Assembly: GCA_014138725.1 (NCBI GenBank)
Contig: JACJID010000002.1
Location: 1 to 64,000, forward strand
Source of the DNA: Kutzneria viridogrisea
GTDB lineage: Bacteria > Actinomycetota > Actinomycetes > Mycobacteriales > Pseudonocardiaceae
Direction of reading: 5' to 3'
Length of the DNA: 64,000 bases
The notes below the pieces were generated by a model. It was given only the letters and a program-made list of their open reading frames with translations, made no database searches and was not told the origin of the DNA. Position numbers and translations under genes: made by a program. Of this stretch, positions 55,575 to 63,999 are shown in pieces (position 1 is the first letter of the stretch; each line of letters begins with the position of its first letter).

Positions 55575-56072
55575 GAGCTCCTCCGCCGCCACGGCACCAG
55601 GGGAACTCCCCTGGTGGAGCGGATATTTCGGGCTTCGACGAGAACGTGCCCAGAACGTAGGGTCGGCCTTCACACAGGGTCAACCGGGCTCGGGAAAGTT
55701 CTTGTACCCGCAGTACCGCCCCGCGGAGCTTTTGTCAGGATGTGAGCACCTGGGGCCTGGTCGCGACACGGCTGACACGCACCTGGCTACAACAACTCAA
55801 CCTGGTGCCAACCTCGGGCTTGACGGCGGCACCGTCGGTGCGCGGATCCCCAAGAACTGTCATTGATCGCCAATTGTGTGGTTGCCGTGACTGTGACGGG
55901 CTGACAAGGGTGCCGCCTGCGCTTGCGCCCCCGAACGGGGCTGGTTAGCTTGTGGGTTACATACCGGTAATTGGCCGGGATGGTGCCAGTACAAACCAGC
56001 CATCGACACGCCTCCCGTCGGGAGGTCCCCTGTCGTGCGCATTTGCATCACTGGCGATGCAAAGGAAGAAGG
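55575..56072. promoter_or_regulatory. Divergent control region of the lipid operon and surface-protein gene
   Basis: This 498-base gap has no supported gene. It holds a weak PucR-like site at 55891-55907 (CTGTGAC-N3-CTGACAA, with TGT and ACA at the same spacing as the sites at 39445, 40430, 41817 and 59339), a half-site TTGTCAG at 55732, a short CCTCCC-GTC-GGGAGG hairpin at 56011-56025, and a second hairpin over the ribosome site. Long leader sequence ahead of the surface-protein gene suggests post-transcriptional control. Confidence 0.4.
56042..56063 (+). promoter_or_regulatory. Leader hairpin next to the ribosome site
   Basis: TTTGCATC pairs perfectly with GATGCAAA across a 6-base loop. 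The 3' arm runs into the AAGGA ribosome site of the surface-protein gene, so folding could hide the site. It does not match a riboswitch class that I recognise. Confidence 0.4.
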
Positions 56073-57314
56073 ATGGTTGTGAATCATCGCAAAGGTTCGA
56101 AGAAGGTGTTCGCGGGAATAGCCGCGGTCGGTGCCGCCGGTCTGGTCACCGCGGGTCTGGTGGTGGGTGCGGGCACCTCGATGGCCGCCCCGGTCACGCT
56201 GACCCAGAACTACACCTGCCCGTTCCCCCTGATCGGCAACCAGACGATCAAGGTGGTCGTCACCTCCGACATCCCGTCGAGCATCCCGGTGGGCCAGGCG
56301 ACCGGCGTGTTCAACATCAAGGCCGTCTCGACGGTGCCGGAGACCGCGACCCAGGGGCTGAACCTGGTCGGCGCTACCTCCATCGAGGGCACTGCCGTCT
56401 CGGGCGATGAGGTGGTGGCTCCCGAGGCGACCCTGCCGGTCAACGTTCCGGTGAACATCGCCAAGACCGACATCCCCGCATCGGGCGCCTTCGACATCGT
56501 GGCCACCGGGCAGACCCCCTCGCTGACCTTCAGCAAGGCGGGCAGCGCGACCATCAACGTCAAGACGCTCAAGCTCACCATGACGCCGAAGAAGGCCGAT
56601 GGCAGCCCGACCGGGCTGGGCACCTTCGACTCGGCGTGCACGCTGAACAGCGGTGAGCCCACGCAGCTCACCAAGTTCGACATCACCGGTGGTGGTGGCA
56701 CGACCACCACCACGCCCGCCCCGCCGACCACGACCACCACCACGGCGCCGCCGACGACCACCACCACGACCACGGTGCCGCCGACGACCACGACCACCAC
56801 GCCCGGTGGTGTGAAGTACAGCTACACCCTGGCGGGCACCTCCGCGCTGAAGAACCTCAACGGCTCGGTCCCGCTGTCCGGCAGCATCAACGCCGACCTG
56901 GACCTGGGCACCAGCAAGTACACCGCGGACCTGGCGTTGGAACCCACCAGCGGCAAGTTCAGCCTGTTCGGCTTCCTGCCCGTGACCTCGCAGGTCGCGT
57001 TCTCCTCGGTGGGCAAGACGACCGGGACGGTGACCGCCGGTGCGCTGGTCTCCAACTCCAAGCTGAACATCAGCCTCCCGCAGGTGACCCTGTTCGGCAT
57101 CCCGATCAGCAACTCGCCCGACTGCCAGACCACGGCCCCCTCGGACATCAACCTGAAGTCCGGCCCGGGGTTCGACCTGCTCAAGGGCGGCAAGCTGGCC
57201 GGTGAGTACTCGATCTCCTCGCTGAAGGGCTGCGGCTCCTTCAACGACTACATCAGCGCCTTCACGGCCAGCTCGGGCAACACCATCGACATGACGCTGA
57301 CCGCCAAGCACTGA
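56073..57314 (+). CDS. Secreted DUF6801-type surface protein with Thr/Pro-rich linker
   Basis: The protein is 413 residues. A signal peptide (VFAGIAAVGAAGLVTAGLVVG, ending SMAA) leads to an N-terminal beta domain (TLTQNYTCPFPLIGNQ...) that I recognise as DUF6801-like. A linker of Thr and Pro runs over about 40 residues (encoded at 56693-56812). The C-terminal domain (LDLGTSKYTADLALEPTSGKF...GGKLAGEYSISSLKGCG...SGNTIDMTL) is the same type as in the two Mce-linked proteins. No anchor is seen. ATG 56073 follows AAGGA by six bases. The linker DNA is repetitive because of its codons, not as a mobile repeat. Confidence 0.82.
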   Translation: MVVNHRKGSKKVFAGIAAVGAAGLVTAGLVVGAGTSMAAPVTLTQNYTCPFPLIGNQTIKVVVTSDIPSSIPVGQATGVFNIKAVSTVPETATQGLNLVGATSIEGTAVSGDEVVAPEATLPVNVPVNIAKTDIPASGAFDIVATGQTPSLTFSKAGSATINVKTLKLTMTPKKADGSPTGLGTFDSACTLNSGEPTQLTKFDITGGGGTTTTTPAPPTTTTTTAPPTTTTTTTVPPTTTTTTPGGVKYSYTLAGTSALKNLNGSVPLSGSINADLDLGTSKYTADLALEPTSGKFSLFGFLPVTSQVAFSSVGKTTGTVTAGALVSNSKLNISLPQVTLFGIPISNSPDCQTTAPSDINLKSGPGFDLLKGGKLAGEYSISSLKGCGSFNDYISAFTASSGNTIDMTLTAKH

Positions 57315-58021
57315 CCCGCCCCACCCCGGTGCCCCTGTCGCCCCCCGCGACAGGGGCACCGCCATGCCCCCACGAGTCCCGCCCCGCGGGGCGCGAGTCC
57401 CGGCCACCGAGGCACGAGTCCCGCTTTGAGGCCCGCGAATCCCGCTGACCTGCACGTGAGTCCCGGCCAGGAGGGCCGTCCCGCCGAGTCAGCGCCGCCT
57501 CGCCATGTCGCGTGCCGTTCAGGACGTTCAATGTCCCAAGGGGCACCTTTGGGACGTGCTGGGGTGGGGTGCCGGCTCAGCACTGGGTGCCGTGAAGGTG
57601 CCCCTTGGGACGCTCAGTGTCGCGAAGGGCACCTTTGGGACGTGGGCGCATGGCCCGTGTGACGTGGGCGCGTGGCCCGGCGAGCCTGTTCTGGGCCCGT
57701 GCCGCCGTGTCGCGGGCCGTTCGGGACGTTTACCGTCGCGAAGGGCACCTTCCTGGCACCGCAGAGGCGCGCTGCGAAAGGACCTTTCGCTGCGTTCAGC
57801 GCAGTGAAAGCCACCTTCGCGGCGGTCGTGGCAGGCGCACACCATCGCCAAAGGCACCTTCGGGGCGGGTCCGTCCCGCCGAGTCAGCGCCGCCTCGCCA
57901 TGTCGCGTGCCGTTCAGGACATCCAACGCCGCGAACGGCACGCGACACGGCGGGAGCGAGGTGGCGCACGCACACAAAAGCGCCCCGCACCGGAGTGCGG
58001 GGCGCCTGCGGGGCGGCCAGG
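57315..58021. repeat. 707-base repeat cluster between convergent genes
   Basis: No gene is supported here. Five inverted GAGTCCC cores begin at 57374, 57395, 57416, 57437 and 57458, exactly 21 bases apart. A 50-bp sequence at 57476-57525 is repeated without change at 57871-57920. Hairpins include AAGGTGCCC (57595-57603) with GGGCACCTT (57627-57635) and an imperfect stem at 57773-57820 whose 3' arm matches the palindrome at 103-151. Open frames that run through the region are Arg/Ser/Gly-rich and share the repeat period, so they are not coding. Confidence 0.8.
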
Positions 58022-59218
58022 TCAGCAGTTCGACGTGGCGGGGGTCCCGGCGATCCGGTCCTTGAGGAACTGGAGGACGTCGGCGTTACCGGTGTAGACC
58101 AGGGTGATGTGGTCGGTCTGGTAGGTCTTCCACGTGATGTTGGCGCCCGCCTTGCAGTACGTGGCGTGCAGCGCGGCGGCCTGCGAGTAGTCGACGAGGT
58201 CGTCGCCGGTGGCGTGGTACTCGAACACGGGGACCTTGGGCGGGGTGCCGCCGAGCTTGTTCTCGCCGACCCGCGCGAGCCATGGCGGGGTCAGCACGGG
58301 GCTGCTGGTGGTGTAGTCCTGCAGCTTCTTGTCCTTGTAGTTGAGCAGGAGCTCCAGGGTGCACGAGGTCTGCTGGAGCTTGGCGAACTCGGTCCGGCCG
58401 GTGTCGGTCAGGTACGAGTCGAGCTTGAGGTCGGGGTAGGCGTTGTCCAGGCCGATCAGCGAGTACGCGAGCAGCCCGAAGCCCTTGTGGCCGTCCAGGG
58501 ACAGCGCGACCTGCACCAGGTCGGCGGGCACGCCGCCGGCGGCGATGCCGACCAGGTTCAGCTCGGGGGCGTAGGTCGGCTGCTGCTGACCGGCCCACAT
58601 CGCGGCGCCGCCGCCCTGCGAGTAGCCGCGGAACACGACCTTGGCCTTGTCGGACAGGCCGGTCTCGGTCAGTCGGCTGGCCGCACGCACCACGTCGATC
58701 ACGGCGTGCCCCTCGGACTGGCCGGTCACGTAGGTGGTGCGCGAGGTGGGCCGGTAGCCCTCGTAGTCGGTGAGCGCCACGGCGAAACCGCTGTTGAGCA
58801 GGTCGTTCACACCCGGTTGCTCGTACAGGGCACCGATGGCGATCATGTTGGACGGGGCGCAGCGGAAGGCGGGGCCCTCGGTGCCCGCGGCGAAGCTGGC
58901 GATCGGGGCCTTGGCCGGGTCGGCGCCCTGCGGCACCATGACGGTCCCGGTGACCACGTCGGGCTGGCCAAGCGCGTCGGTGGACAGGTACATCACCTGC
59001 CACGCCTTCACCGCGGGACGGGGAAATCCGACGTTGATCTGGCGCCAGCGCACCACATCGCCGGGAGAACCGTTGGGCAGCGGTGAGGGCGGCACGTAGA
59101 AAGCGTCACCGGGTGGGGAGGGCGGGGTTGTTTCCGCCGTGGCGGTGCCCACGGTGAACACCGTGGTCAGCGCCAGGATCACGGGCAGGAGCACCCGATA
59201 TCGCGAACGAGTGCGCAA
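58022..59218 (-). CDS. Secreted lipase (LIP family)
   Basis: The protein is 398 residues. A signal peptide (VLLPVILALTTVFTVGTATA) leads to an alpha/beta hydrolase of the secretory lipase type, with nucleophile GYSQGGG, an Asp in ATGDDLVDY and a His in QTDHITLVY. Cys residues (FRCAP, TSCTLE, ATYCK, final Cys) suggest disulphides. It would release fatty acids outside the cell, which the Mce system could then import. The start is uncertain: TTG 59218 has GGAGG at a good distance, while GTG 59227 overlaps that site. It is divergent from PucR 3. Confidence 0.88.
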   Translation of the reverse strand: MRTRSRYRVLLPVILALTTVFTVGTATAETTPPSPPGDAFYVPPSPLPNGSPGDVVRWRQINVGFPRPAVKAWQVMYLSTDALGQPDVVTGTVMVPQGADPAKAPIASFAAGTEGPAFRCAPSNMIAIGALYEQPGVNDLLNSGFAVALTDYEGYRPTSRTTYVTGQSEGHAVIDVVRAASRLTETGLSDKAKVVFRGYSQGGGAAMWAGQQQPTYAPELNLVGIAAGGVPADLVQVALSLDGHKGFGLLAYSLIGLDNAYPDLKLDSYLTDTGRTEFAKLQQTSCTLELLLNYKDKKLQDYTTSSPVLTPPWLARVGENKLGGTPPKVPVFEYHATGDDLVDYSQAAALHATYCKAGANITWKTYQTDHITLVYTGNADVLQFLKDRIAGTPATSNC

Positions 59219-59338
59219 GGGTCGCACCTCCAGAAGGGAGAAACACGAAGTGCATTCACGAGTCGGGCACACACAAAGAGCCCAGAATGCGGTGAACAAT
59301 GTTACCGCCAAGTAGCCGGTGAATCAACGGGACAACTT

Positions 59339-59353
59339 TGTCAGCGCTCAACA
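59339..59353. promoter_or_regulatory. TGTCAG-N6-ACA motif upstream of PucR 3
   Basis: TGTCAGCGCTCAACA lies 111 bases before the start of PucR 3 and about 120 bases before the divergent lipase gene. A wider inverted repeat, GACAACTT (59331-59338) with AAGTTGTC (59367-59374), frames it. It could control both genes. Confidence 0.5.
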
Positions 59354-59463
59354 GTTATCCGGAACGAAGTTGTCGAGCGGACACAAGCACCATCCTTATT
59401 TGACAGGGCACCGTTCCCACTCCTAACGTCAGTGTACGCGATTCCCTGCCCAGCGAGGTGGCG

Positions 59464-60687
59464 ATGATCAGGGCTGATCTCACCATTGCGGAAAACAACG
59501 AGCGCATCGACGACGCCCGCCAGTTGTGGGCGAGGGTGTCGGCGCAACAAGCCGACATGCTCAGGCCGTACGCCAACTCACTGGCCAGGGACATCATCGC
59601 CGAGATCCAGCGCGGTGTGCCCGCCTACGCCCAGCCGCTGCGCGGCAAGTTCGGCCAGGTGCTGGTCGGCGGGGTGGAGCGGGCGATCCTGCAGTGCTTC
59701 GAGAGCAGCGGCAACCCGGAGGCCTCCACCGACGAGTGGGCGGCCTGGTTCCGCTACTCGGGGCGGGTGGAGTTCACCGAGGGCCGCACCATGGACGCGT
59801 TGCAGACGGCGGTGCGCATCGGGGCGCGGGTGGCCTGGCGCCACCTGGCCGCGATCGGCCGCTCGCTGGGCATGTCCACGGAGAACCTGCTCATGATGGC
59901 GGAGGCGATCTTCGCCTACGTGGACGAACTGTCCGCGGTGGCCATCGAGGGCTACACCGAGGCGCAGGCCCAGGCCGCGGGCACCTTCGAGCGGCGGCGC
60001 AGGCAGTTGCTCAAGCTGGTGCTGGCCGAACCCACGTCCTCGGCCAAGGCCGTGCGGGAACTGGCCGCCGCGACGCAGTGGCCGGTGCCCACGCACGTGG
60101 CCGCGGTGGCCTTCGAGTACCGGGAGGACCAGTTCGACCTGTCCGGTCTGGAGCCGGGCGGCACCGCGCTGGTCGACTTCGAGAGCGACAGCCCGTGCAT
60201 GGTCACCTCGGCCCCGGAACAGGACCTGCGGGGGCACTGGGGTGATCGCCGGGTCGCGGTGGGGCCGACCGTGCCGCTGGCACAGGCCGCGCGCTCACTG
60301 CACTACGCGCAACGGGCCATCCTGTTGGCACAGCGCGGGATCATCCAGGTCGATGGGCCGATCTGGTGCCACGACCACCTGTCCAAGCTGATGCTGTTCA
60401 CCGACGAGTTCCTGCTCACCCACCTGACCCGGCGCAGCCTGCACCCCTTCGAGGGCCTGACGGTCAAGCAGCGCGAGCGGCTCTCGGCCACCCTGCTGGC
60501 CTGGCTGGACACGCACGGCGGGGTCAACGAGATCGCTGCCCGGCTGGACATCCACCCGCAGACCGTGCGATACCGCATGCACCAGATCGAGGAACTGGTC
60601 GGGCCCCAGCTGTCGATCCCCGAGGAACGGCTCAAGCTGGAGATCGCCCTGCGCGCCGAGCAACTGCTCGCCGAAACCGACCGCTGA
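59464..60687 (+). CDS. PucR-type helix-turn-helix regulator 3
   Basis: The protein is 407 residues. It is clearly a paralogue of the genes at 40599 and 41936: LQTAVRIGARVAWRHL, MMAEAIFAYVDELSAVAIEGYTEAQAQA and the C-terminal helix-turn-helix ARLDIHPQTVRYRMHQIEELVG. The start is ATG 59464 with GAGGTG just upstream. It is divergent from the secreted lipase and convergent with the GH92 gene. A copy of the family's common motif lies in its promoter. The effector is unknown; a fatty acid or lipid fragment would suit the context. Confidence 0.88.
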   Translation: MIRADLTIAENNERIDDARQLWARVSAQQADMLRPYANSLARDIIAEIQRGVPAYAQPLRGKFGQVLVGGVERAILQCFESSGNPEASTDEWAAWFRYSGRVEFTEGRTMDALQTAVRIGARVAWRHLAAIGRSLGMSTENLLMMAEAIFAYVDELSAVAIEGYTEAQAQAAGTFERRRRQLLKLVLAEPTSSAKAVRELAAATQWPVPTHVAAVAFEYREDQFDLSGLEPGGTALVDFESDSPCMVTSAPEQDLRGHWGDRRVAVGPTVPLAQAARSLHYAQRAILLAQRGIIQVDGPIWCHDHLSKLMLFTDEFLLTHLTRRSLHPFEGLTVKQRERLSATLLAWLDTHGGVNEIAARLDIHPQTVRYRMHQIEELVGPQLSIPEERLKLEIALRAEQLLAETDR

Positions 60688-60689
60688 GC

Positions 60690-60856
60690 GGGACTCGCTG
60701 CCCTCAGAACGGGACTCGCGCACCTGTAGACGGGACTCGCGGTCCTGCGGCCGGGACTCGCGGTCCTGAGAGCGGGACTCACGCACGCCAGAACGGGACT
60801 CGCGCGCCTGTGGGCGGGACTCGCGGTTTTCACACACCGCGAGTCCCGCCCACAGG
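60690..60856. repeat. Phased 21-bp GGGACTCGCG array ending in a 21-bp-stem hairpin
   Basis: GGGACTC cores begin at 60690, 60711, 60732, 60753, 60774, 60795 and 60816, each exactly 21 bases apart. The usual unit is GGGACTCGCG plus 11 bases that often contain CCTG. The last copy (60807-60827) is matched by a perfect inverted copy at 60836-60856 across an 8-base loop. The period is a multiple of three, so both strands show open frames with seven-residue repeats (such as ESRPQDR). It sits between convergent PucR 3 and GH92 genes. Confidence 0.88.
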
Positions 60857-60864
60857 TCAGGGGG

Positions 60865-63800
60865 TCAGTGCACGAGCAGTGGGCCGTCGATCGTGGCGCT
60901 GCCCACCTCCACCTCGGTCCTGGCACCGGTGATCGCCACCGGCCCGGACACGTGCGTACCCAGCAGCACCACCGAGTCGGCGCCGGTCGCGGCGAGCGGG
61001 CCACTGATCGTGCCGCCGCTGGCGTACAGGGCGGCGCCCTGTTCGACCACCACCGGGCCGTTGATCTCCGCGTCGCGCAGGCAGGTCACCCCGGAGATCC
61101 GAAGTGGACCGTCGTGCCTGCCGGTGATCGTCGTGGTGCAGGCCGGGTCCGGCTTGGCCAGGAACTCCACTTCGGACAGTGCGAGGTTGCCGCCGCTGCT
61201 CGCGGTGACCTCCAGCCGGTAGTAGCTGTACCGCCCCGGCTTGTCGATCGCGAACGGCCGGGTCTGCTGGCGTGCGGCGAAGCTCTGGCCGGACCGCTGG
61301 TCGATCGTGGTCCAGGTCTTGCCGTCGTAGGAACCCTTGAGCTGCCAGGCAGTCGGGTCGGCGCCCTGCGCGGCCGAGGTCAGCGTGTAGTAGCTGATCC
61401 GCTCCTTGCCACCGGTGGGCTGGAACTGCACCCACGGCGTGGCGCTGTCGAAGCCCACCTGGGTCCTGGATGTGTTGTCGAACAACGCCTTCACGTCCAC
61501 CGGGCCGGTCGCGGTGCCCGCCGTGTCGCGCAGCGGACGCGGCACGTCACTGCCCTGGGTGAGCGAGGGCGGGGCGTCCTGCGCGCCGGTGCCCCAGCGC
61601 GAGGGGTTGGGCCCCATGTCGAAGTCCAGCGTGCCGCCCTTGGCGATCAGCTCGTGCGGCAGGTACGTCTTGTCGTAGGACTTGCCGTTCAGGCGCAGGC
61701 CCTGCACGTACACGTTGCGCTGGCTGTTCTTCGGTGCGTTGATCACCAGGTCGTGGCCGCCCTCCAGGTGCACGGTGGCCTTGGTGAACAGGGGCGAGCC
61801 GATGGCGTAGTTCCCGCTGCCCATCTGCAACGGGTAGAAGCCCAGCGCGCCGAAGACCTGCCACGCGGACATCTCGCCGTTGTCCTCGTCACCGGGGTAG
61901 CCCTGGCCGATCTCGCTGCCCAGGTACAGCCGGGACTCGATCTCGCGCACCTTCTCCTGGGTCTTCCACGGCTGGCCCGCGTAGTCGTACATGTACGCGA
62001 TGTGGTGCGAGGGCTGGTTGCTGTGCCCGTACTGGCCCATCCGCACGTCCCTGGCCTCGATCATCTCGTGGATGGTCCCGCCGTAGGAGCCGGGGAACTT
62101 GGCCGTTTCCGGAGTGCTGAAGAACTTGTCCAGCTTGGCGGCCAGCTTGTCCTTGCCCCCGTACAGGTTGGCCAGACCCTGGCCGTCCTGCGGCACGGAG
62201 AAGGCCATGTTCCAGCCGTCGGTCTCGGTGTAGTCCCCGCCCCACTCGCGCGGGTCGTAGTCCTTGGCCGCCGAACGCCAGCTGCCGTCGGGGTTGCGGC
62301 CCTGGAAGAAGCCGATCGACGGGTCGAACAGGTTCACGTAGTTCTGCGCGCGGTTGCGGAAGTACTCGTAGTTGTCCTGGTACTCCTTGCGGCGCGGATC
62401 GTTCGGCTTGGCCTTGTCCAGCAGCGCCTTGGACATCATGGCGATGCCGTAGTCGTTGACGTAGCCCTCCATCGCCCAGGACATGCCCTCGTCGGTGGAG
62501 GTGGGCGTGTAGCCGAGGAAGATCGAGCTGTCCAGCCCCTTGCGGCCGACGTTGGCGTTGGGCGGGGCCACGGTGGCGTTCTTGACCGCGGCGTCATAGG
62601 CCGCCTGCACGTCGAACCCGGGAACGCCCTTGACGAACGCGTCGGCGAAGGCCACGTCGGAGCTGGTGCCGGTCATCAGGTTCGCGTAACCGGGCGAGGA
62701 CCAGCGGGAGACCCAGCCCCCGTCCTTGTACTGCTGCACGAACCCGTTGATCATCTCACCGGCCTTGCTCGGGGTGAGCAGGTCGTAGGCGGGCCAGGTG
62801 GTGCGGTAGGTGTCCCAGAACCCGTTGTTGACGAACACCTTGCCGTCCACGATCTTCGCCCCGGTGCTGGTCGGCGTGTTCTGGCCGACCGCGGGCGAGA
62901 CGGGGCTGGCGTAGCGGTACACCGGCTTGTTCCCGGTACCGGTGTTCTCGTAACCCGAGTTGGGGTACAGGAAGAGCCGGTACAGGTTGGAGTACAGCGT
63001 CACCCGCTGGTCCTCGCTGGCACCCTGCACCTCGATCACGTGCAGCGCGTCGTCCCAGGCCTTCTGCGCGCGGGCCCGGACCGTGTCGAAGGTGTCGGCG
63101 TCCGAGACCTCCTGCTCCAGGTTGAGCTTGGCCTGTTCGGTGCTCAGCAGCGAGGTCGCGATGCGCATCGTGACGGTCTTGCTCGCCGAGGTGTCGAACC
63201 CCACGTAGCCGGTGACGTTGTCCCTGCCGGTGCCGGTGAGCTTGGCGCCCGCCTTGACCGGCTTGTCGAACACGGCGTACACGAACAACCGAGTGGCCCC
63301 TGTGGACAGTCCACTCTTGACATCGGAGTAGCCGGTGACCGTGCCGCTGGCCGGGTCCAGGGTCAGCCCGCCGTTGTTGTTCGCGTTGTCGAACACCAGG
63401 TTCGAGCTGTCCCCGGTGAAGGTGAACCGGAACAGGGCGGCGTGGTCGGTGGGCGTGATCTCGGTGCGCATGCCGTTGTCGAAGTTCACGCCGTAGTAGT
63501 CGGGCTGCGCGGTCTCGTTCTCGTGGCGGAACGGCAGCGCCCTGGCCACCCGGTCGGCACTGGGCGTGCCGCCGGTGGGCATCACCTGGAAGGTCTGCCG
63601 GTCCCCCATCCACGGGCTGGGCTCGTGGCTGACGGTGAACGCCTGCACGGTGGGCAGGTTCTGCGCGTTGTTGCCCTTGGCGTATTCGTAGAGCCAACTG
63701 CCCGAGGAGGCGTTGGTCATCGGGGTCCAGAAGTTGAACCCGTGCGGCACGGCCGTGGCCGGGAAGTTGTTGCCGCGGGAGAAACTGCCGCTGGCATTGG

Positions 63801-63999
63801 TGCCTCGGGTGGTGCTGACGTACTCGGACAGGTGCGTGCGCGCCTTGTCCACCGGGTTGCCGGTGATCGTGATGTCGTCGACCCAGCCGCTGAAGTCCCC
63901 CGGCCCGGTCGGCTTGTCGTAGCCGATCAGGATGCGCTTGACCCGCTTGCCCGCGGCGACGGCGCCGATCGTGGACTGCAGGTGGTTCCACTGGTTGGT
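60865..63999 (-). CDS. GH92 alpha-mannosidase with discoidin-like and repeat C-terminus (partial)
   Basis: At least 1044 residues lie in the window and the frame is open to the right edge, so the start and any signal peptide are outside. The GH92 core is clear: FWDTYRTTWPAYDLL, GGDYTETDGWN, and GYPGDEDNGEMSAWQVFGALGFYP with its acidic residues. These calcium-dependent exo-enzymes remove alpha-1,2/1,3/1,6-linked mannose. A short ligand-binding module precedes the core (edge region), and a discoidin-like module follows it. The last ~85 residues are a repeated beta pattern (GPLRISGVTC, GPVVVEQGA, GPLAATGAD, GPVAITGAR). It is probably secreted. Confidence 0.9.
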   Translation of the reverse strand, partial: TNQWNHLQSTIGAVAAGKRVKRILIGYDKPTGPGDFSGWVDDITITGNPVDKARTHLSEYVSTTRGTNASGSFSRGNNFPATAVPHGFNFWTPMTNASSGSWLYEYAKGNNAQNLPTVQAFTVSHEPSPWMGDRQTFQVMPTGGTPSADRVARALPFRHENETAQPDYYGVNFDNGMRTEITPTDHAALFRFTFTGDSSNLVFDNANNNGGLTLDPASGTVTGYSDVKSGLSTGATRLFVYAVFDKPVKAGAKLTGTGRDNVTGYVGFDTSASKTVTMRIATSLLSTEQAKLNLEQEVSDADTFDTVRARAQKAWDDALHVIEVQGASEDQRVTLYSNLYRLFLYPNSGYENTGTGNKPVYRYASPVSPAVGQNTPTSTGAKIVDGKVFVNNGFWDTYRTTWPAYDLLTPSKAGEMINGFVQQYKDGGWVSRWSSPGYANLMTGTSSDVAFADAFVKGVPGFDVQAAYDAAVKNATVAPPNANVGRKGLDSSIFLGYTPTSTDEGMSWAMEGYVNDYGIAMMSKALLDKAKPNDPRRKEYQDNYEYFRNRAQNYVNLFDPSIGFFQGRNPDGSWRSAAKDYDPREWGGDYTETDGWNMAFSVPQDGQGLANLYGGKDKLAAKLDKFFSTPETAKFPGSYGGTIHEMIEARDVRMGQYGHSNQPSHHIAYMYDYAGQPWKTQEKVREIESRLYLGSEIGQGYPGDEDNGEMSAWQVFGALGFYPLQMGSGNYAIGSPLFTKATVHLEGGHDLVINAPKNSQRNVYVQGLRLNGKSYDKTYLPHELIAKGGTLDFDMGPNPSRWGTGAQDAPPSLTQGSDVPRPLRDTAGTATGPVDVKALFDNTSRTQVGFDSATPWVQFQPTGGKERISYYTLTSAAQGADPTAWQLKGSYDGKTWTTIDQRSGQSFAARQQTRPFAIDKPGRYSYYRLEVTASSGGNLALSEVEFLAKPDPACTTTITGRHDGPLRISGVTCLRDAEINGPVVVEQGAALYASGGTISGPLAATGADSVVLLGTHVSGPVAITGARTEVEVGSATIDGPLLVH

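Noticed and set aside
54754-55683. Extension of the megasynthase to a start at 55683
   Set aside because: The extension is Arg/Gly-rich, overlaps the clear SDR gene in another frame, and ATG 54753 has a strong ribosome site.
56693-56812. Thr/Pro-coding repeat as a mobile or tandem DNA repeat
   Set aside because: It is a normal cell-surface linker; the DNA repetition follows from Thr and Pro codons.
60295-60837. A minus-strand open frame with seven-residue repeats (such as ESRPQDR), like a repetitive protein
   Set aside because: Most of it is the antisense of PucR 3 and the rest is the 21-bp DNA array, whose period being a multiple of three makes all frames look repetitive.
9304-60856. The phased arrays as CRISPR arrays
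   Set aside because: The period is only 21-22 bases, the cores are 7-10 bases and the fillers are about 11-15. No cas genes are in the window.
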